Part shown: piece after piece, positions 8,841 to 17,567 of the stretch
How positions within the stretch are numbered: position 1 is the stretch's first letter
Layout: each line of letters opens with the position of its first letter
Assembly (NCBI GenBank): GCA_001898145.1
Contig: MKSR01000029.1
Span: 822,244 to 886,243 of the forward strand
DNA length: 64,000 nucleotides
Direction of reading: 5' to 3'
Origin: Dyadobacter sp. 50-39
GTDB taxonomy: Bacteria; Bacteroidota; Bacteroidia; Cytophagales; Spirosomataceae
The notes under the pieces: model-generated
Told to the model about the DNA's origin: nothing
What the model saw: only the letters and a program-made list of their open reading frames with translations
The model's database searches: none
Position numbers and translations under genes: made by a program

Positions 8841-8872
8841 CAAAATTATACAAAAAAAATGGCAATTTCAAA
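8841..8872 (-). promoter_or_regulatory. Promoter of the GT5-domain gene
   Basis: On the minus strand TTTG is followed by a 20-base spacer and TAATTTTG, a full match to the Bacteroidota -33/-7 pattern. Transcription would start near 8834, just upstream of the ATG at 8807, which excludes the longer open frame starting at 8843. Confidence 0.65.
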
Positions 8873-9013
8873 AGATATTCCAAACTAATTGTCATATTGC
8901 GCCCAGTTTGGGATTTCCCTGTCCTGATGTTTCCATAATCTGCTTTACGGTTAGTGCTATGTTAAAAAAGCAGCCGTAGCCCGCGGGTTACTCCCTCAGT
9001 TTTCGAATTTTAC

Positions 9014-9856
9014 ATGGAAGTATTTACTTCGGTCCAAAGCCTCCGCCAGTTCTTAGATCAGCAAGTTTTACAGCAGAAAACCATCGGCCTCGTCCCAACC
9101 ATGGGCGCCCTTCATACAGGCCACATTTCGCTGATCGAAGCCGCCAAAAAGGATAATGATATTGTGGTTTGCAGTGTATTCGTCAACCCGACGCAATTCA
9201 ATAACCCGGAAGACCTGGCCAAATATCCGAGAACCTTCGAAGCCGACCGTGTTATGCTCGAAAACGCAGGCTGCTCAGCGGTGTTCGCGCCGTCGGTGGA
9301 AGAAATGTATCCCGAACAGCCGGTCGTGAAAATGAACTTCGGCGCATTGGAAACGGTAATGGAAGGCGCTTCGCGGCCTGGTCATTTCAATGGTGTCGGC
9401 ATAGTGGTTTCGAAACTCTTCAATATCGTAAAACCGCAGTACGCCTATTTCGGGCAAAAGGACTTGCAGCAGGTGTCTGTGGTGCGTCAACTAATCAGCG
9501 ACCTTTCATTTGACATCGAACTCATCATTTGCCCTACTGTAAGGGAATCCGACGGACTGGCGATGTCCTCGCGTAATACGCGACTGAATGCAGACGAGCG
9601 CGCTATCGCACCGCACATTTATCGCATCCTCACGGGCGCGGGCGAAGCATTGAATGCAGGCAAAAAAGTAAATGAAGTGGTGAATTGGGCCAAAAGCGAA
9701 TTCGGAAAGATTAAAGAATTCACGCTTGACTATTTTGAAGTAATTTATCTAGGAGACTTGCTTCCTATTGAAAGCATAGGCCCGGCGGGTTCCAATGCGA
9801 TCTGCGTAGCGGCATTTCTAGGCCCGGTGAGGCTGATCGACAATATTATATTTTAG
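9014..9856 (+). CDS. panC: Pantothenate synthetase
   Basis: The 280-residue enzyme joins pantoate and beta-alanine with ATP in the coenzyme A pathway. The nucleotidyltransferase signature PTMGALHTGH with H34 and H37 is at residues 28-37. KPQYAYFGQKDLQQ near 142-155 and SSRNTRL near 189-195 are also characteristic. Length is typical for the family. It is divergent from the GT5-domain gene and ends at a strong terminator. The beta-alanine supplier panD is encoded 2.4 kb downstream, separated by an orphan gene and an opposing oxidoreductase. Confidence 0.95.
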   Translation: MEVFTSVQSLRQFLDQQVLQQKTIGLVPTMGALHTGHISLIEAAKKDNDIVVCSVFVNPTQFNNPEDLAKYPRTFEADRVMLENAGCSAVFAPSVEEMYPEQPVVKMNFGALETVMEGASRPGHFNGVGIVVSKLFNIVKPQYAYFGQKDLQQVSVVRQLISDLSFDIELIICPTVRESDGLAMSSRNTRLNADERAIAPHIYRILTGAGEALNAGKKVNEVVNWAKSEFGKIKEFTLDYFEVIYLGDLLPIESIGPAGSNAICVAAFLGPVRLIDNIIF

Positions 9857-9959
9857 TTTTTTGGAGGTAAATACTAGCTTTGCTTTATCACGATTTAGCG
9901 TTGCATCGGCAATAGGCTCCTTATAATCACCTTTACCCACCAAATAGTAATCAGGAAAG

Positions 9960-10001
9960 ACCGAAGGCTTTTACCGACTGGTAAAAGCCTTCGGTCTTTT
10001 T
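9960..10001 (+). terminator. Rho-independent terminator after panC
   Basis: A perfect 16-base stem, ACCGAAGGCTTTTACC (9960-9975) with GGTAAAAGCCTTCGGT (9980-9995), has a GACT loop and is followed by C and T5. Confidence 0.85.
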
Positions 10002-10039
10002 CTTATCATGATGATTATGAAATTATAAACTTTAGGATC

Positions 10040-10513
10040 ATGCCAAATCACATAACCATATATTTGACTCAAAATCTCACACAATTAAGTGTTGAAGAAA
10101 TCAATTCTGGCATTTCGGCGGCCGACTGGTGGACATTAGGAGAAAAATTTGATATCGAAGAGGACGCTGTTGATGACTTCTGGGATACGTTGAAATGGTC
10201 AGACTCTCCAATCAGTTTTTATCAAGAGGGAGTGCGACCTGTCCAAATAAGCCTGTACAATGAAGAGAAACGGTTGAAAGAGGAAATCGAGGAGACGCTC
10301 CAACGAAATCTCCCAAATTCTGTACGAAAACATATGGAGAGCGTGACGTCTGTTGTTATCTTGGAACTGGGTATTTCACAATCAAATACGTTATTTGAAA
10401 TCGTAGCATTTGAAATAGCGTACTGGCTAGCAGATACTAAGCATGGATTAATTCTCTCCCCAGATGGATTGTGGTTTGACCATTGTGATAACAGGTGGCA
10501 GCCGATCGTTTAA
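10040..10513 (+). CDS. Hypothetical acidic protein of unknown function
   Basis: I do not recognise this 157-residue protein. It has no signal peptide or membrane segment, is acidic and rich in Trp (ADWW, DDFWDTLKW, WLADT, GLWFD, RWQPIV), and ends with LILSPDGLWFDHCDNRWQPI. The form resembles small cytosolic immunity or SUKH-like orphan proteins seen singly in Bacteroidota, but no toxin gene is adjacent. Its base composition is clearly more AT-rich than the genes on both sides, and it is bracketed by two strong hairpins (9960-10001 and 10529-10589), so it may be a recent insertion between panC and panD. The ATG at 10040 is the first in the frame. Confidence 0.6.
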   Translation: MPNHITIYLTQNLTQLSVEEINSGISAADWWTLGEKFDIEEDAVDDFWDTLKWSDSPISFYQEGVRPVQISLYNEEKRLKEEIEETLQRNLPNSVRKHMESVTSVVILELGISQSNTLFEIVAFEIAYWLADTKHGLILSPDGLWFDHCDNRWQPIV

Positions 10514-10528
10514 ATCTCGAAATGGTAA

Positions 10529-10589
10529 GTAGTGCTATAGAACGCGAAAAGGCTCCGATGAGGAGCCTTTTCGCGTTCTATAGCACTAC
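10529..10589. terminator. Long perfect hairpin, bidirectional terminator
   Basis: A perfect 28-base stem (10529-10556 with 10562-10589) has a five-base loop GATGA. The inner part reads GCGAAAAGGCTCC / GGAGCCTTTTCGC. It fills the gap between two convergent genes (stops at 10513 and 10596), so it can end transcription from both sides. The stem is far longer than a usual terminator. Confidence 0.7.
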
Positions 10590-10595
10590 CAGGCC

Positions 10596-12074
10596 TTATG
10601 CCAGTTTCCAGTCGCCGCGGTATTTGCGTTGAACGAACTGGTTCGCTTCGTCGAAGTTCGTAACCTTCATGTTCTTTCCGTCCCACAGGAGTTTCTTGCG
10701 GCCAGGATAGTCGAATCCTTTACCATCGGCTCTTGCAGTGCGGAGGTTGTAGCTGCGGATACCGAGGTTACCCATGATCACGGTTTCTGTCAACGGACCT
10801 GCATAGTCGAATGACGATGTCAGCGCCTTGTGCTCCTTGCTGTTGAAACCAGCCTTGCAGGCGTCGCTCCAAGACACATGGTGACCGAATTCCGGCATGG
10901 TCGTGTATTTGTTGCCGAAATCGCCTTGCTTGTATTCCAGCTTGCTGCCGTCTTTAAGGTACACTTTCGGAGCGATACCGTAAGTTCCGCAGGTCATTAC
11001 GCCTTTTTCACCGATCAGGAGCACGCCGTTGCTGCTATCCGGCTCGCCCAGCGGGTCGTTGGCAGGGATAAGGTCCGGGTGGAACGGGCGCAGGCCGCCA
11101 TCGTGCCATGTCAGCGTCACTTCCGATTTATTGGTTTTATTCGCAGGGAATTTCAACTGCACGCGTGACGACGGCGGGCAGCCTTCGGGAATGTATTCGG
11201 CGGTCCAGTCTTTGATGAACACCTGCCCTACCGAGCATTCTACTTCTGTGGGATAACCCAGACCGAGCGTGCGGAATGCAGGGTCGATCAGGTGACAGCC
11301 CATATCTCCCAATGCACCGGTACCGAAGTTCCACCAGCCTCTCCATTTGAACGGGTGCCATGCCGGGTTGTAATCCACCCAGTCGGCACAGCCTACCCAC
11401 AGTTCCCAGTCGATGTCCGCGGGCACCTCGTGCTTGCCCGTAGGAACAGGGATACCTTGCGGCCAAACAGGACGGTTGGTCCACACATGTGCCTCGTGGA
11501 CGTTACCGATGAGGCCTTTGTTAAACCATTCCTTCATCTGGTTTTGCGCAGGGTTGGAAGCGCCCTGGTTGCCCATCTGGGTTACTACCTTGTATTTGCG
11601 CGCAGCTTCGGTGAGCATACGTGCCTCATAAATGTCGTGGGTAAGCGGTTTCTGCACATATACGTGCTTGCCGCGCTGCATAGCCGCCATTGCGATGATC
11701 GCGTGCATGTGGTCGGCAGTGGAAACAGTTACGGCATCGATGCTCTTGTCCATTTCGTCGAACATCTTGCGGAAGTCTTTGTATTTTTTCGCGTCCGGAT
11801 GCAGTTCGAAGTTCTTTTTAACCTGAGGCTGGCCCCAGTCCACATCGCAAAGTGCCACCAGGTTTTCGGCTCCTTTGTTCCATGCATTGTTGGTGTCAGA
11901 AAAACCTTTTCCGCCCACACCTACGCCGGCAATGTTCAGTTTGTCGCTCGGCGCCTTATATCCTTTTCCCAGCACATGGCGGGGAACTATGAAGAAACTT
12001 CCAATGGCCGCTGCGGAAGTCTTCTGGATAAAGTCCCGGCGGTTAACGTCTTTCGGTTTGTTTTCTGTACTCAT
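10596..12074 (-). CDS. Tat-exported Gfo/Idh/MocA-family oxidoreductase
   Basis: The 492-residue protein starts with a Tat signal carrying NRRDFIQKT at residues 11-19 and a hydrophobic stretch to about 33. The nucleotide-binding motif GVGVGGKGF lies near 50-58, and the usual EKP box appears as VQKPLTHD near 140-147. The substrate domain contains WWNFGTGALGDMGCHLIDPAF near 246-266. Family members oxidise sugars, inositols or glycosidic residues with bound NAD(P); Tat export means it folds with its cofactor before reaching the periplasm. The substrate is unknown. A single-gene unit, it faces the orphan gene at 10040 and is divergent from panD. Confidence 0.8.
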   Translation of the reverse strand: MSTENKPKDVNRRDFIQKTSAAAIGSFFIVPRHVLGKGYKAPSDKLNIAGVGVGGKGFSDTNNAWNKGAENLVALCDVDWGQPQVKKNFELHPDAKKYKDFRKMFDEMDKSIDAVTVSTADHMHAIIAMAAMQRGKHVYVQKPLTHDIYEARMLTEAARKYKVVTQMGNQGASNPAQNQMKEWFNKGLIGNVHEAHVWTNRPVWPQGIPVPTGKHEVPADIDWELWVGCADWVDYNPAWHPFKWRGWWNFGTGALGDMGCHLIDPAFRTLGLGYPTEVECSVGQVFIKDWTAEYIPEGCPPSSRVQLKFPANKTNKSEVTLTWHDGGLRPFHPDLIPANDPLGEPDSSNGVLLIGEKGVMTCGTYGIAPKVYLKDGSKLEYKQGDFGNKYTTMPEFGHHVSWSDACKAGFNSKEHKALTSSFDYAGPLTETVIMGNLGIRSYNLRTARADGKGFDYPGRKKLLWDGKNMKVTNFDEANQFVQRKYRGDWKLA

Positions 12075-12239
12075 CGGTTTTGGTAATGAAAAAATAAAGT
12101 AGATAATGAAGATTAAAGGAATAAGTTTTTATCAAGGATCGAATACTATAAAATCCCGCTTAAATATAATAATGTTCTCATGAAACCCATGAATGGGGGC
12201 ATTCCAATTATTTCGGAACCGTCCCACCGGAGAGTATGT

Positions 12240-12271
12240 TTTGAGGACTGGGTATTATTCCTGTAACTTTG
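12240..12271 (+). promoter_or_regulatory. panD promoter
   Basis: TTTG (12240-12243), a 20-base spacer and TAACTTTG (12264-12271) match the Bacteroidota promoter exactly. It lies 39 bases before the ATG at 12311 and overlaps an upstream possible start at 12269, which rules that start out. Confidence 0.7.
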
Positions 12272-12310
12272 CGGGGTAATGCATTTCATTTAGACCAATA
12301 CCACCGGGTA

Positions 12311-12661
12311 ATGCAAATCACAGTAATGAAATCGAAGATTCACCGGGTTAAGGTGACTCAGGCGGAATTGAACTACGTTGGCAGCATCACGATAGACGAG
12401 GATCTGATCGACGCAGCGGGACTGATAGAAAATGAACAGGTTCACATTGTGAATAATAACAATGGCGAACGTTTTGTCACATATGTAATCAAAGGCGAGA
12501 GGGGTTCGGGCATGATTTGCCTCAACGGCGCGGCCGCGCGCAGGGTGCAGATAGGCGACATCATCATCATCATCGCGTACGGCAGTATGAGCCAGGAAGA
12601 GGCGAAGACATTCAAACCGATGATCGTTTTTCCTGACCATAACAATCACCTGGTAAGCTAG
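12311..12661 (+). CDS. panD: Aspartate 1-decarboxylase proenzyme
   Basis: The 116-residue proenzyme makes beta-alanine from aspartate for pantothenate synthesis. With the start at 12311 the self-processing site falls exactly at Gly24-Ser25 (YVGS), where Ser25 becomes the pyruvoyl group; the motif [19 protein letters not shown] is standard. [11 protein letters not shown] near 68-78 is also conserved. A longer frame from 12269 is rejected because it would begin upstream of the transcription start implied by the promoter at 12240-12271. The membrane protein gene follows 40 bases later, probably in the same transcript. Confidence 0.95.
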   Translation: MQITVMKSKIHRVKVTQAELNYVGSITIDEDLIDAAGLIENEQVHIVNNNNGERFVTYVIKGERGSGMICLNGAAARRVQIGDIIIIIAYGSMSQEEAKTFKPMIVFPDHNNHLVS

Positions 12662-12701
12662 CCCCTCCGGTTTTTAGCTGCACTATACAATTTAGCATAG
12701 C

Positions 12702-13739
12702 ATGAAAAATATACTGCGTTACACGATATCGCTTGTCCTGGCAGGCGGTCTGCTCTGGTTTGTGTTTAAAGATATCAACCTGGGCGAAATGCTCGACCGT
12801 TTTGCGAAATCCGACTGGCGGTGGATCGCAGTATCATGCTTTTGTCTCCTGCTCGCACACATTACACGCGCGTGGCGCTGGGGAATGCTCATCGAGCCGC
12901 TGGACCACAAGCCCGGCCTTACCAACAGCACGATGTCGGTTTTGACCGGCTATTTTGCCAATTACATTGTTCCCCGTATGGGCGAAGTGACACGCTGCGG
13001 TACGCTCTACCGGCTGGAACGCATCCCCGTGAGCCTGAGCTTTGGTACCGTGGTAGCCGAACGGATCTTCGATGTGATCATCCTTGTGTTGATGATTGGA
13101 TTGAATTTCATCCTCGAATTCGATCGCCTGAGTACCTTCTTTACCGACTTTTTCCAAAGTAAAATAGGCGGCAACCAGGGCGGCGGCTCGGGTAGCGGCA
13201 TGTTGCTGAGCATCCTGATCGTCGGATTACTCGGTATTGCAGTTGCGAGCATTGTGGTCTTCAAAAACGCTACGCTGCGTAACAAATTGCAGCAGAATGC
13301 AGTCGTTGCCAAGATCATCGGCTTCGCACAAGGAATGCTGGAAGGACTCCTGAGCGTGCGTAAACTGCGGAGCCCGGGGCTCTTTATTTTCAGCACAATC
13401 CTCATCTGGGTGCTTTATTACCTGGTTTCATATGTGCTTTTCTTCTGCATTCCCGAAACCTCGCACCTTGGCCCGCTAGCCGGCTTGACATTACTGGTCG
13501 TAGGCGCGATCGGTATGACGGCCCCCACGCAGGGCGGAATCGGCGCTTACCACTTGCTGGTGGGTAATGTAATGGTACTTTACGGACTCTCGCAGAATGA
13601 TGGCATCACATTGGCGACATTCATCCACGGCGCGCAAATGCTGTTCATGCTCGTGATCGGCGCATTGGCATTTCTGTATGTGCTGATTGTGAACAAAAAC
13701 AAGGTCGAAGAGCCGGAACAAGTGTCTGCGGCAAACTAA
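12702..13739 (+). CDS. Flippase-like integral membrane protein (LPG synthase TM / YbhN family)
   Basis: The 345-residue protein has about seven to eight membrane helices. It carries the family features WRWGMLIEPLDHKPG near 60-74 and FANYIVPRMGEVTRCGTLYR near 86-105, and ends with a GGIGAYHLLVGNVMVLYGLS region near 281-300. The family (UPF0104, flippase-like) includes the membrane part of lysylphosphatidylglycerol synthase and archaeal/bacterial lipid-linked exporters; no aminoacyl-transferase domain is present here. Its partner substrate is unknown; rfaE2 downstream would be consistent with an envelope glycolipid role (inference). Confidence 0.75.
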   Translation: MKNILRYTISLVLAGGLLWFVFKDINLGEMLDRFAKSDWRWIAVSCFCLLLAHITRAWRWGMLIEPLDHKPGLTNSTMSVLTGYFANYIVPRMGEVTRCGTLYRLERIPVSLSFGTVVAERIFDVIILVLMIGLNFILEFDRLSTFFTDFFQSKIGGNQGGGSGSGMLLSILIVGLLGIAVASIVVFKNATLRNKLQQNAVVAKIIGFAQGMLEGLLSVRKLRSPGLFIFSTILIWVLYYLVSYVLFFCIPETSHLGPLAGLTLLVVGAIGMTAPTQGGIGAYHLLVGNVMVLYGLSQNDGITLATFIHGAQMLFMLVIGALAFLYVLIVNKNKVEEPEQVSAAN

Positions 13740-13819
13740 TTGTAACTTTAATAGTCCTGAAAATTGGAAATGGAGTATGTTACGTTATTCCATTTCTTAA
13801 ATCCATATTGTCTTTTACC

Positions 13820-14308
13820 ATGAATTTGACAGAAAGCAAGATCCTGAGACTAGAAGAAGCCATCCCCACCGTTGAAGCATGGCAGCGTGCCGGACAGAAA
13901 GTTGTATTCACCAACGGATGTTTCGATATTGTGCATCTCGGGCACATCGACTACCTCGAAAAAGCCCGCGCATTGGGCGATAAAATGGTACTTGGCCTGA
14001 ACACCGATGCCTCTGTAAGCCGCCTCAAAGGTCCGCTTCGCCCGGTGGTAAACGAGTACGCAAGGGCCAGGCTGATGGCAGCGCTCTCGTTCATCGATGC
14101 TGTCATTTTATTCGACGAACCGACGCCTAGTCAGTTGATCGAGGCCGTAAAACCTGACATTTTGGTCAAAGGTGACGATTATACGATCGAAAACATTGCT
14201 GGCGCGGATTTTGTTTTGGGTAGAGGAGGTGAGGTAAAAACGATTGCTTTGGTGCAAGGCTATTCGACTACCGCGCTGATCGAGAAAATAAAACAAGGAT
14301 ATAAATAG
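13820..14308 (+). CDS. rfaE2: D-glycero-beta-D-manno-heptose 1-phosphate adenylyltransferase
   Basis: The 162-residue nucleotidyltransferase activates heptose-1-phosphate with ATP to make ADP-heptose for lipopolysaccharide. It has TNGCFDIVHLGHIDYL near residues 30-45 with the HxGH motif, LGLNTDASVSRLKG near 59-72, and the end YSTTALIEKIK. It corresponds to the stand-alone C-terminal half of HldE. The ATG at 13820 is chosen over a TTG 12 bases earlier. The Zn peptidase gene follows after eight bases. Confidence 0.85.
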   Translation: MNLTESKILRLEEAIPTVEAWQRAGQKVVFTNGCFDIVHLGHIDYLEKARALGDKMVLGLNTDASVSRLKGPLRPVVNEYARARLMAALSFIDAVILFDEPTPSQLIEAVKPDILVKGDDYTIENIAGADFVLGRGGEVKTIALVQGYSTTALIEKIKQGYK

Positions 14309-14316
14309 CAATAACT

Positions 14317-14991
14317 ATGGGACTTTTGATTGCTTTGATCGTAATGGGCGTGAGCTTTTACGTGCAATGGCGTTTGAAGAGTAAGTTTGAAGAATATTCA
14401 CAGGTGGGATTGAGCAACGGCATGAGCGGTAAGGAAATCGCTGAAACGATGCTCCGGGAAAGCGGCATTTACGACGTAAGAGTAGTGTCCGTGGAAGGCC
14501 GTCTGACCGACCACTACAATCCGCAGGATAAGACAGTCAACCTTAGTCCCGATGTATATTACGGACGTAGCGTAGCTGCTGCGGCTGTGGCTTCCCACGA
14601 ATGCGGGCACGCGGTGCAGCATGCTACCGCATACAGCTGGCTGCAATTCCGCTCGCAAATGGTGCCGTTCCTCAGCGTAGCGTCGCAGTATATGCAATGG
14701 ATCATCTTTATTGGTGTGATACTGATCAATACCTCCATTATTCCGCTCGCTATCGGTGTGGCGCTGTTCGCGGTAACGACATTGTTCAGTTTCATCACGC
14801 TACCCGTTGAATACGACGCGAGTAACCGTGCGCTGGCATGGATCCAGAAAAACCGGATTGTAAATGAACGTGAGTACGTTATGTCTGCCGATGCATTGAA
14901 ATGGGCGGCCCGTACCTACCTTGTAGCTGCGATCGGTTCACTGGCTACATTGCTTTACTATGTGAGCCTTTTGATGGGTCGCCGGGATTAG
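14317..14991 (+). CDS. YugP-type membrane zinc metallopeptidase
   Basis: The 224-residue protein has an N-terminal membrane helix, the zinc motif H94-E-C-G-H98 in SHECGHAVQH, and further membrane helices at about 118-165 and 200-220. Length and layout match Zn_peptidase_2 (YugP) proteins, whose substrates are mostly unknown. It starts eight bases after rfaE2, so it is probably the last gene of the panD transcript. A perfect 74-base palindrome follows at 15014-15087. Confidence 0.8.
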   Translation: MGLLIALIVMGVSFYVQWRLKSKFEEYSQVGLSNGMSGKEIAETMLRESGIYDVRVVSVEGRLTDHYNPQDKTVNLSPDVYYGRSVAAAAVASHECGHAVQHATAYSWLQFRSQMVPFLSVASQYMQWIIFIGVILINTSIIPLAIGVALFAVTTLFSFITLPVEYDASNRALAWIQKNRIVNEREYVMSADALKWAARTYLVAAIGSLATLLYYVSLLMGRRD

Positions 14992-15013
14992 GATCCGGTT
15001 TAAATACTATGAA

Positions 15014-15087
15014 GTTACTGTCGCCCTGAGCGGAGTCGAAGGGCATTGGGCCCAATGCCCTTCGACTCCGCTCAGGGCGACAGTAAC
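15014..15087. repeat. 74-bp perfect palindrome (REP-like / terminator)
   Basis: The left arm 15014-15050 is the exact reverse complement of the right arm 15051-15087, with no loop. The core contains CCCTGAGCGGAGTCGAAGGG, a type of sequence found as dispersed intergenic repeats in many bacterial genomes. It lies between the convergent Zn-peptidase gene and the frameshifted FG-GAP gene, so it could also act as a bidirectional terminator. Confidence 0.75.
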
Positions 15088-15123
15088 GTTTAATACAAAA
15101 ACCATTTACTTATTGGTACCAGC

Positions 15124-16294
15124 TTACTTCTTCCGCTGATTCCAGTACACAACCAGGTTATGCGTTGCACGGCCGGACGCGATTATATCCAGGTCGCCAT
15201 CTCCATCCAGGTCAGCCGGCAGCAAATCTTCACAAGCGATTTTGATCTTTTCGTCAAGGGTATATTCCGTCCATTTCTTCCCCTCAGCGTCGCTTCCCAC
15301 GTAAATGCGTAAGCCGGTCTCGCCGGTGACATTAGGGTTGCGCCACCCCATCACCACCTGGTCGCGGCCCTGGCCGAAGAAATCGGCGCAGGCCAATGCA
15401 TGACCTTCTTTTATGCGGTCGGTGAGCACGGTGCGGCTATCTTTGGTATACACTACCAGATCGGTGCCGTGCATAGGTTCGATGGTGGCAGTGAACAACT
15501 GCTTTTTCCCGAGACTTCCGGTTCGGATCCCCCCCTACCCCACGTTCGGGGACCATCCAGTTGCCGGACGCAGCCCAGCCGTCGGCCCCATTCAAAAACA
15601 CCTGCACTCCTTCCTTTCCTGCAATGGACAAGCCTGCCATCCTGCCCGGGATCTCCATCGGCTGGAAATTGTGGGTCATATGCATATTCGTCTCGATCAG
15701 GCTGTAAGGCCAGATTCCCTTTCTATTTTCAGGCACATCGAAAATGATCAGCTTGACGCCCGCACCGTTTCCGCCGGTATTTCCTTCCCCATGCAAAGGC
15801 AATACTGCCAGCTGAAACGGACCGTCTGCGGTTTTCACCCATTGCATCCGGTGAATGGTTACTTCATGATGCAGGCGCACTGCCTCCCAGGGCGTCGTAC
15901 GATCTTCCGGGGCCACCATGTAGAATACGGCACCGGATTTTTTCAGATCTTTTGTTTCGGAAGGGTTCCAGCCGGCTCCGACTGCAACCTCCACCTTGCC
16001 ATCGCCATCGATGTCCCGGGCGGCAATGCAGACATTATCCTGCTCGGTGAGGTCTTTCGCTATCACGTAGCGCGTCCATGCGCCGTCTTTTTTCCCGGGA
16101 TTTTTATACCATACAATCTCCTTTTTATCCGCCAGCAGAATATCGGGCTTGCCGTCCCCATCCACGTCGCCGGAAGCCACACCGTAGCCGATACTCACCT
16201 TATCGTCGATCGTTTGTCCGTTGAAAGTGGCTGTTTGTGCCCATGCATTGCCTGCAACCAGCAATGCGATCGGGAGCAATAGTCGTTTAGTCAT
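15124..16294 (-). pseudogene. FG-GAP/VCBS-repeat exported protein, split by a +1 frameshift
   Basis: The reading frame from 16294 encodes a signal peptide (end ...GNAWAQ19-20) and FG-GAP calcium-binding repeats (DVDGDGKPDILL, DIDGDGKVEVAV). It then changes frame at a run of seven C (15529-15535; G7 on the coding strand). Removing one G joins it to a second frame ending at 15124 that continues FTATIEPMHGTDLVVYT and a final DLDGDGDLDIIASG repeat, giving about 389 residues. The intact neighbour at 35849-37057 has a similar length (402) and repeat type. These beta-propeller proteins are surface or periplasmic. The break may be a sequencing error, a fixed mutation or slippage at the homopolymer. 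Confidence 0.75.
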
Positions 16295-16392
16295 ATTTAT
16301 GAAAACCGGTAGCTGCCGGAGAATAATTGTTTTAACCTATTTTTTAACAATATACTTCAAAATGGGCTCCACGGACATTGAAAAAACAGTTT

Positions 16393-16426
16393 TTTGTGTC
16401 GCTTTGCCCTGCATTACCTACTTTTG
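16393..16426 (+). promoter_or_regulatory. Candidate gcvT promoter
   Basis: A perfect TAnnTTTG box (TACTTTTG, 16419-16426) lies 28 bases before the gcvT start. A TTTG is present 22 bases upstream of it, slightly longer than the usual 19-20 spacing. Confidence 0.45.
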
Positions 16427-16454
16427 TAAATTATTGTAAAACCAAATATCCTTC

Positions 16455-17537
16455 ATGAAAACAGTCCCTTTACATCAGCTCCACATCCGTTTGGGCGCAA
16501 AAATGGTCCCGTTTGCAGGTTTTGAAATGCCTGTCCGTTACTCTTCGGATCTGGATGAACATCACACCGTGAGGAATGCAGTGGGTGTTTTTGATGTATC
16601 GCACATGGGTGAATTCAGTGTAAAGGGACCCGGCGCACTGGCATTGATACAAAAAGTATCCGCGAACGATGCCTCCGCATTGTATGACGGAAAAGTGCAA
16701 TACAGCTACCTGCCCAACGCTTCGGGCGGTGTCGTGGACGACCTGCTGGTGTACCGCATTGCCGAGGACGACTATTTCCTGGTTGTGAATGCTTCGAATA
16801 TCGAGAAAGACTGGAACTGGATACAGAGCCAGAATACCGAAGGTGTGGCCATGAAAAACCTGTCGGATGCACTTTGCCTGCTGGCCGTTCAGGGACCGAA
16901 GGCAACCGCCGCATTGCAGAAACTGACGGATGTGGACCTGGCCTCGATGGAGTATTATACCTTCAAAATCGGGGAAATGGCGGGAATGACAGACGTAATC
17001 ATCTCGGCAACCGGCTATACCGGGGCAGGAGGTTTTGAAATATATGTAAAGAATGCAGATGCCGAAAAAATGTGGGATGCCATTTTCGAGGCGGGCGCGG
17101 AGTTTGGTATCAAGCCCGTAGGACTTGGCGCACGCGATACATTGCGTTTGGAAAAAGCATTCTGCCTGTACGGCAACGATATCGACGACGAAACGTCGCC
17201 GCTGGAGGCCGGGCTCGGCTGGGTGACCAAATTCACAAAGGATTTCATCAATTCGGAAGCACTGAAGGCACAAAAGGAAGCCGGTCTGACGAAAAAACTC
17301 GTCGGCTTCGAATTGATCGACCGCGGCATTCCCCGCGGGCATTACGAGCTATGCGATGCGGAAGGCAACAAACTGGGCGAGGTCACCTCCGGTACCCAGT
17401 CGCCTACATTGCAAAAGGGCATCGGGCTGGGCTATGTACCCACCGAATTCAGCAAAGCCGGCAGCGAGATTTTCGTTAAAGTACGTGACAGACTGCTGAA
17501 AGCGCAGGTTGTGAAAACGCCCTTTGTTAAAAACTAA
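16455..17537 (+). CDS. gcvT: Glycine cleavage system T protein (aminomethyltransferase)
   Basis: The 360-residue enzyme transfers the methylene group from the lipoylated H protein to tetrahydrofolate and releases ammonia. It has the typical start [20 protein letters not shown], the folate-binding segment [13 protein letters not shown] near 44-56, and [15 protein letters not shown] near 181-195. The C-terminal barrel contains [10 protein letters not shown] near 293-302. Length is normal. gcvH and gcvP are not in the window. comB follows after 30 bases on the same strand. Confidence 0.95.
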   Translation: MKTVPLHQLHIRLGAKMVPFAGFEMPVRYSSDLDEHHTVRNAVGVFDVSHMGEFSVKGPGALALIQKVSANDASALYDGKVQYSYLPNASGGVVDDLLVYRIAEDDYFLVVNASNIEKDWNWIQSQNTEGVAMKNLSDALCLLAVQGPKATAALQKLTDVDLASMEYYTFKIGEMAGMTDVIISATGYTGAGGFEIYVKNADAEKMWDAIFEAGAEFGIKPVGLGARDTLRLEKAFCLYGNDIDDETSPLEAGLGWVTKFTKDFINSEALKAQKEAGLTKKLVGFELIDRGIPRGHYELCDAEGNKLGEVTSGTQSPTLQKGIGLGYVPTEFSKAGSEIFVKVRDRLLKAQVVKTPFVKN

Positions 17538-17567
17538 TCCCCTCCTATTCAGTCTGATTGCATTTTT

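Noticed and set aside
12269-12310. Longer N-terminus for panD
   Set aside because: It would start upstream of the transcription start and displace the Gly24-Ser25 processing site.
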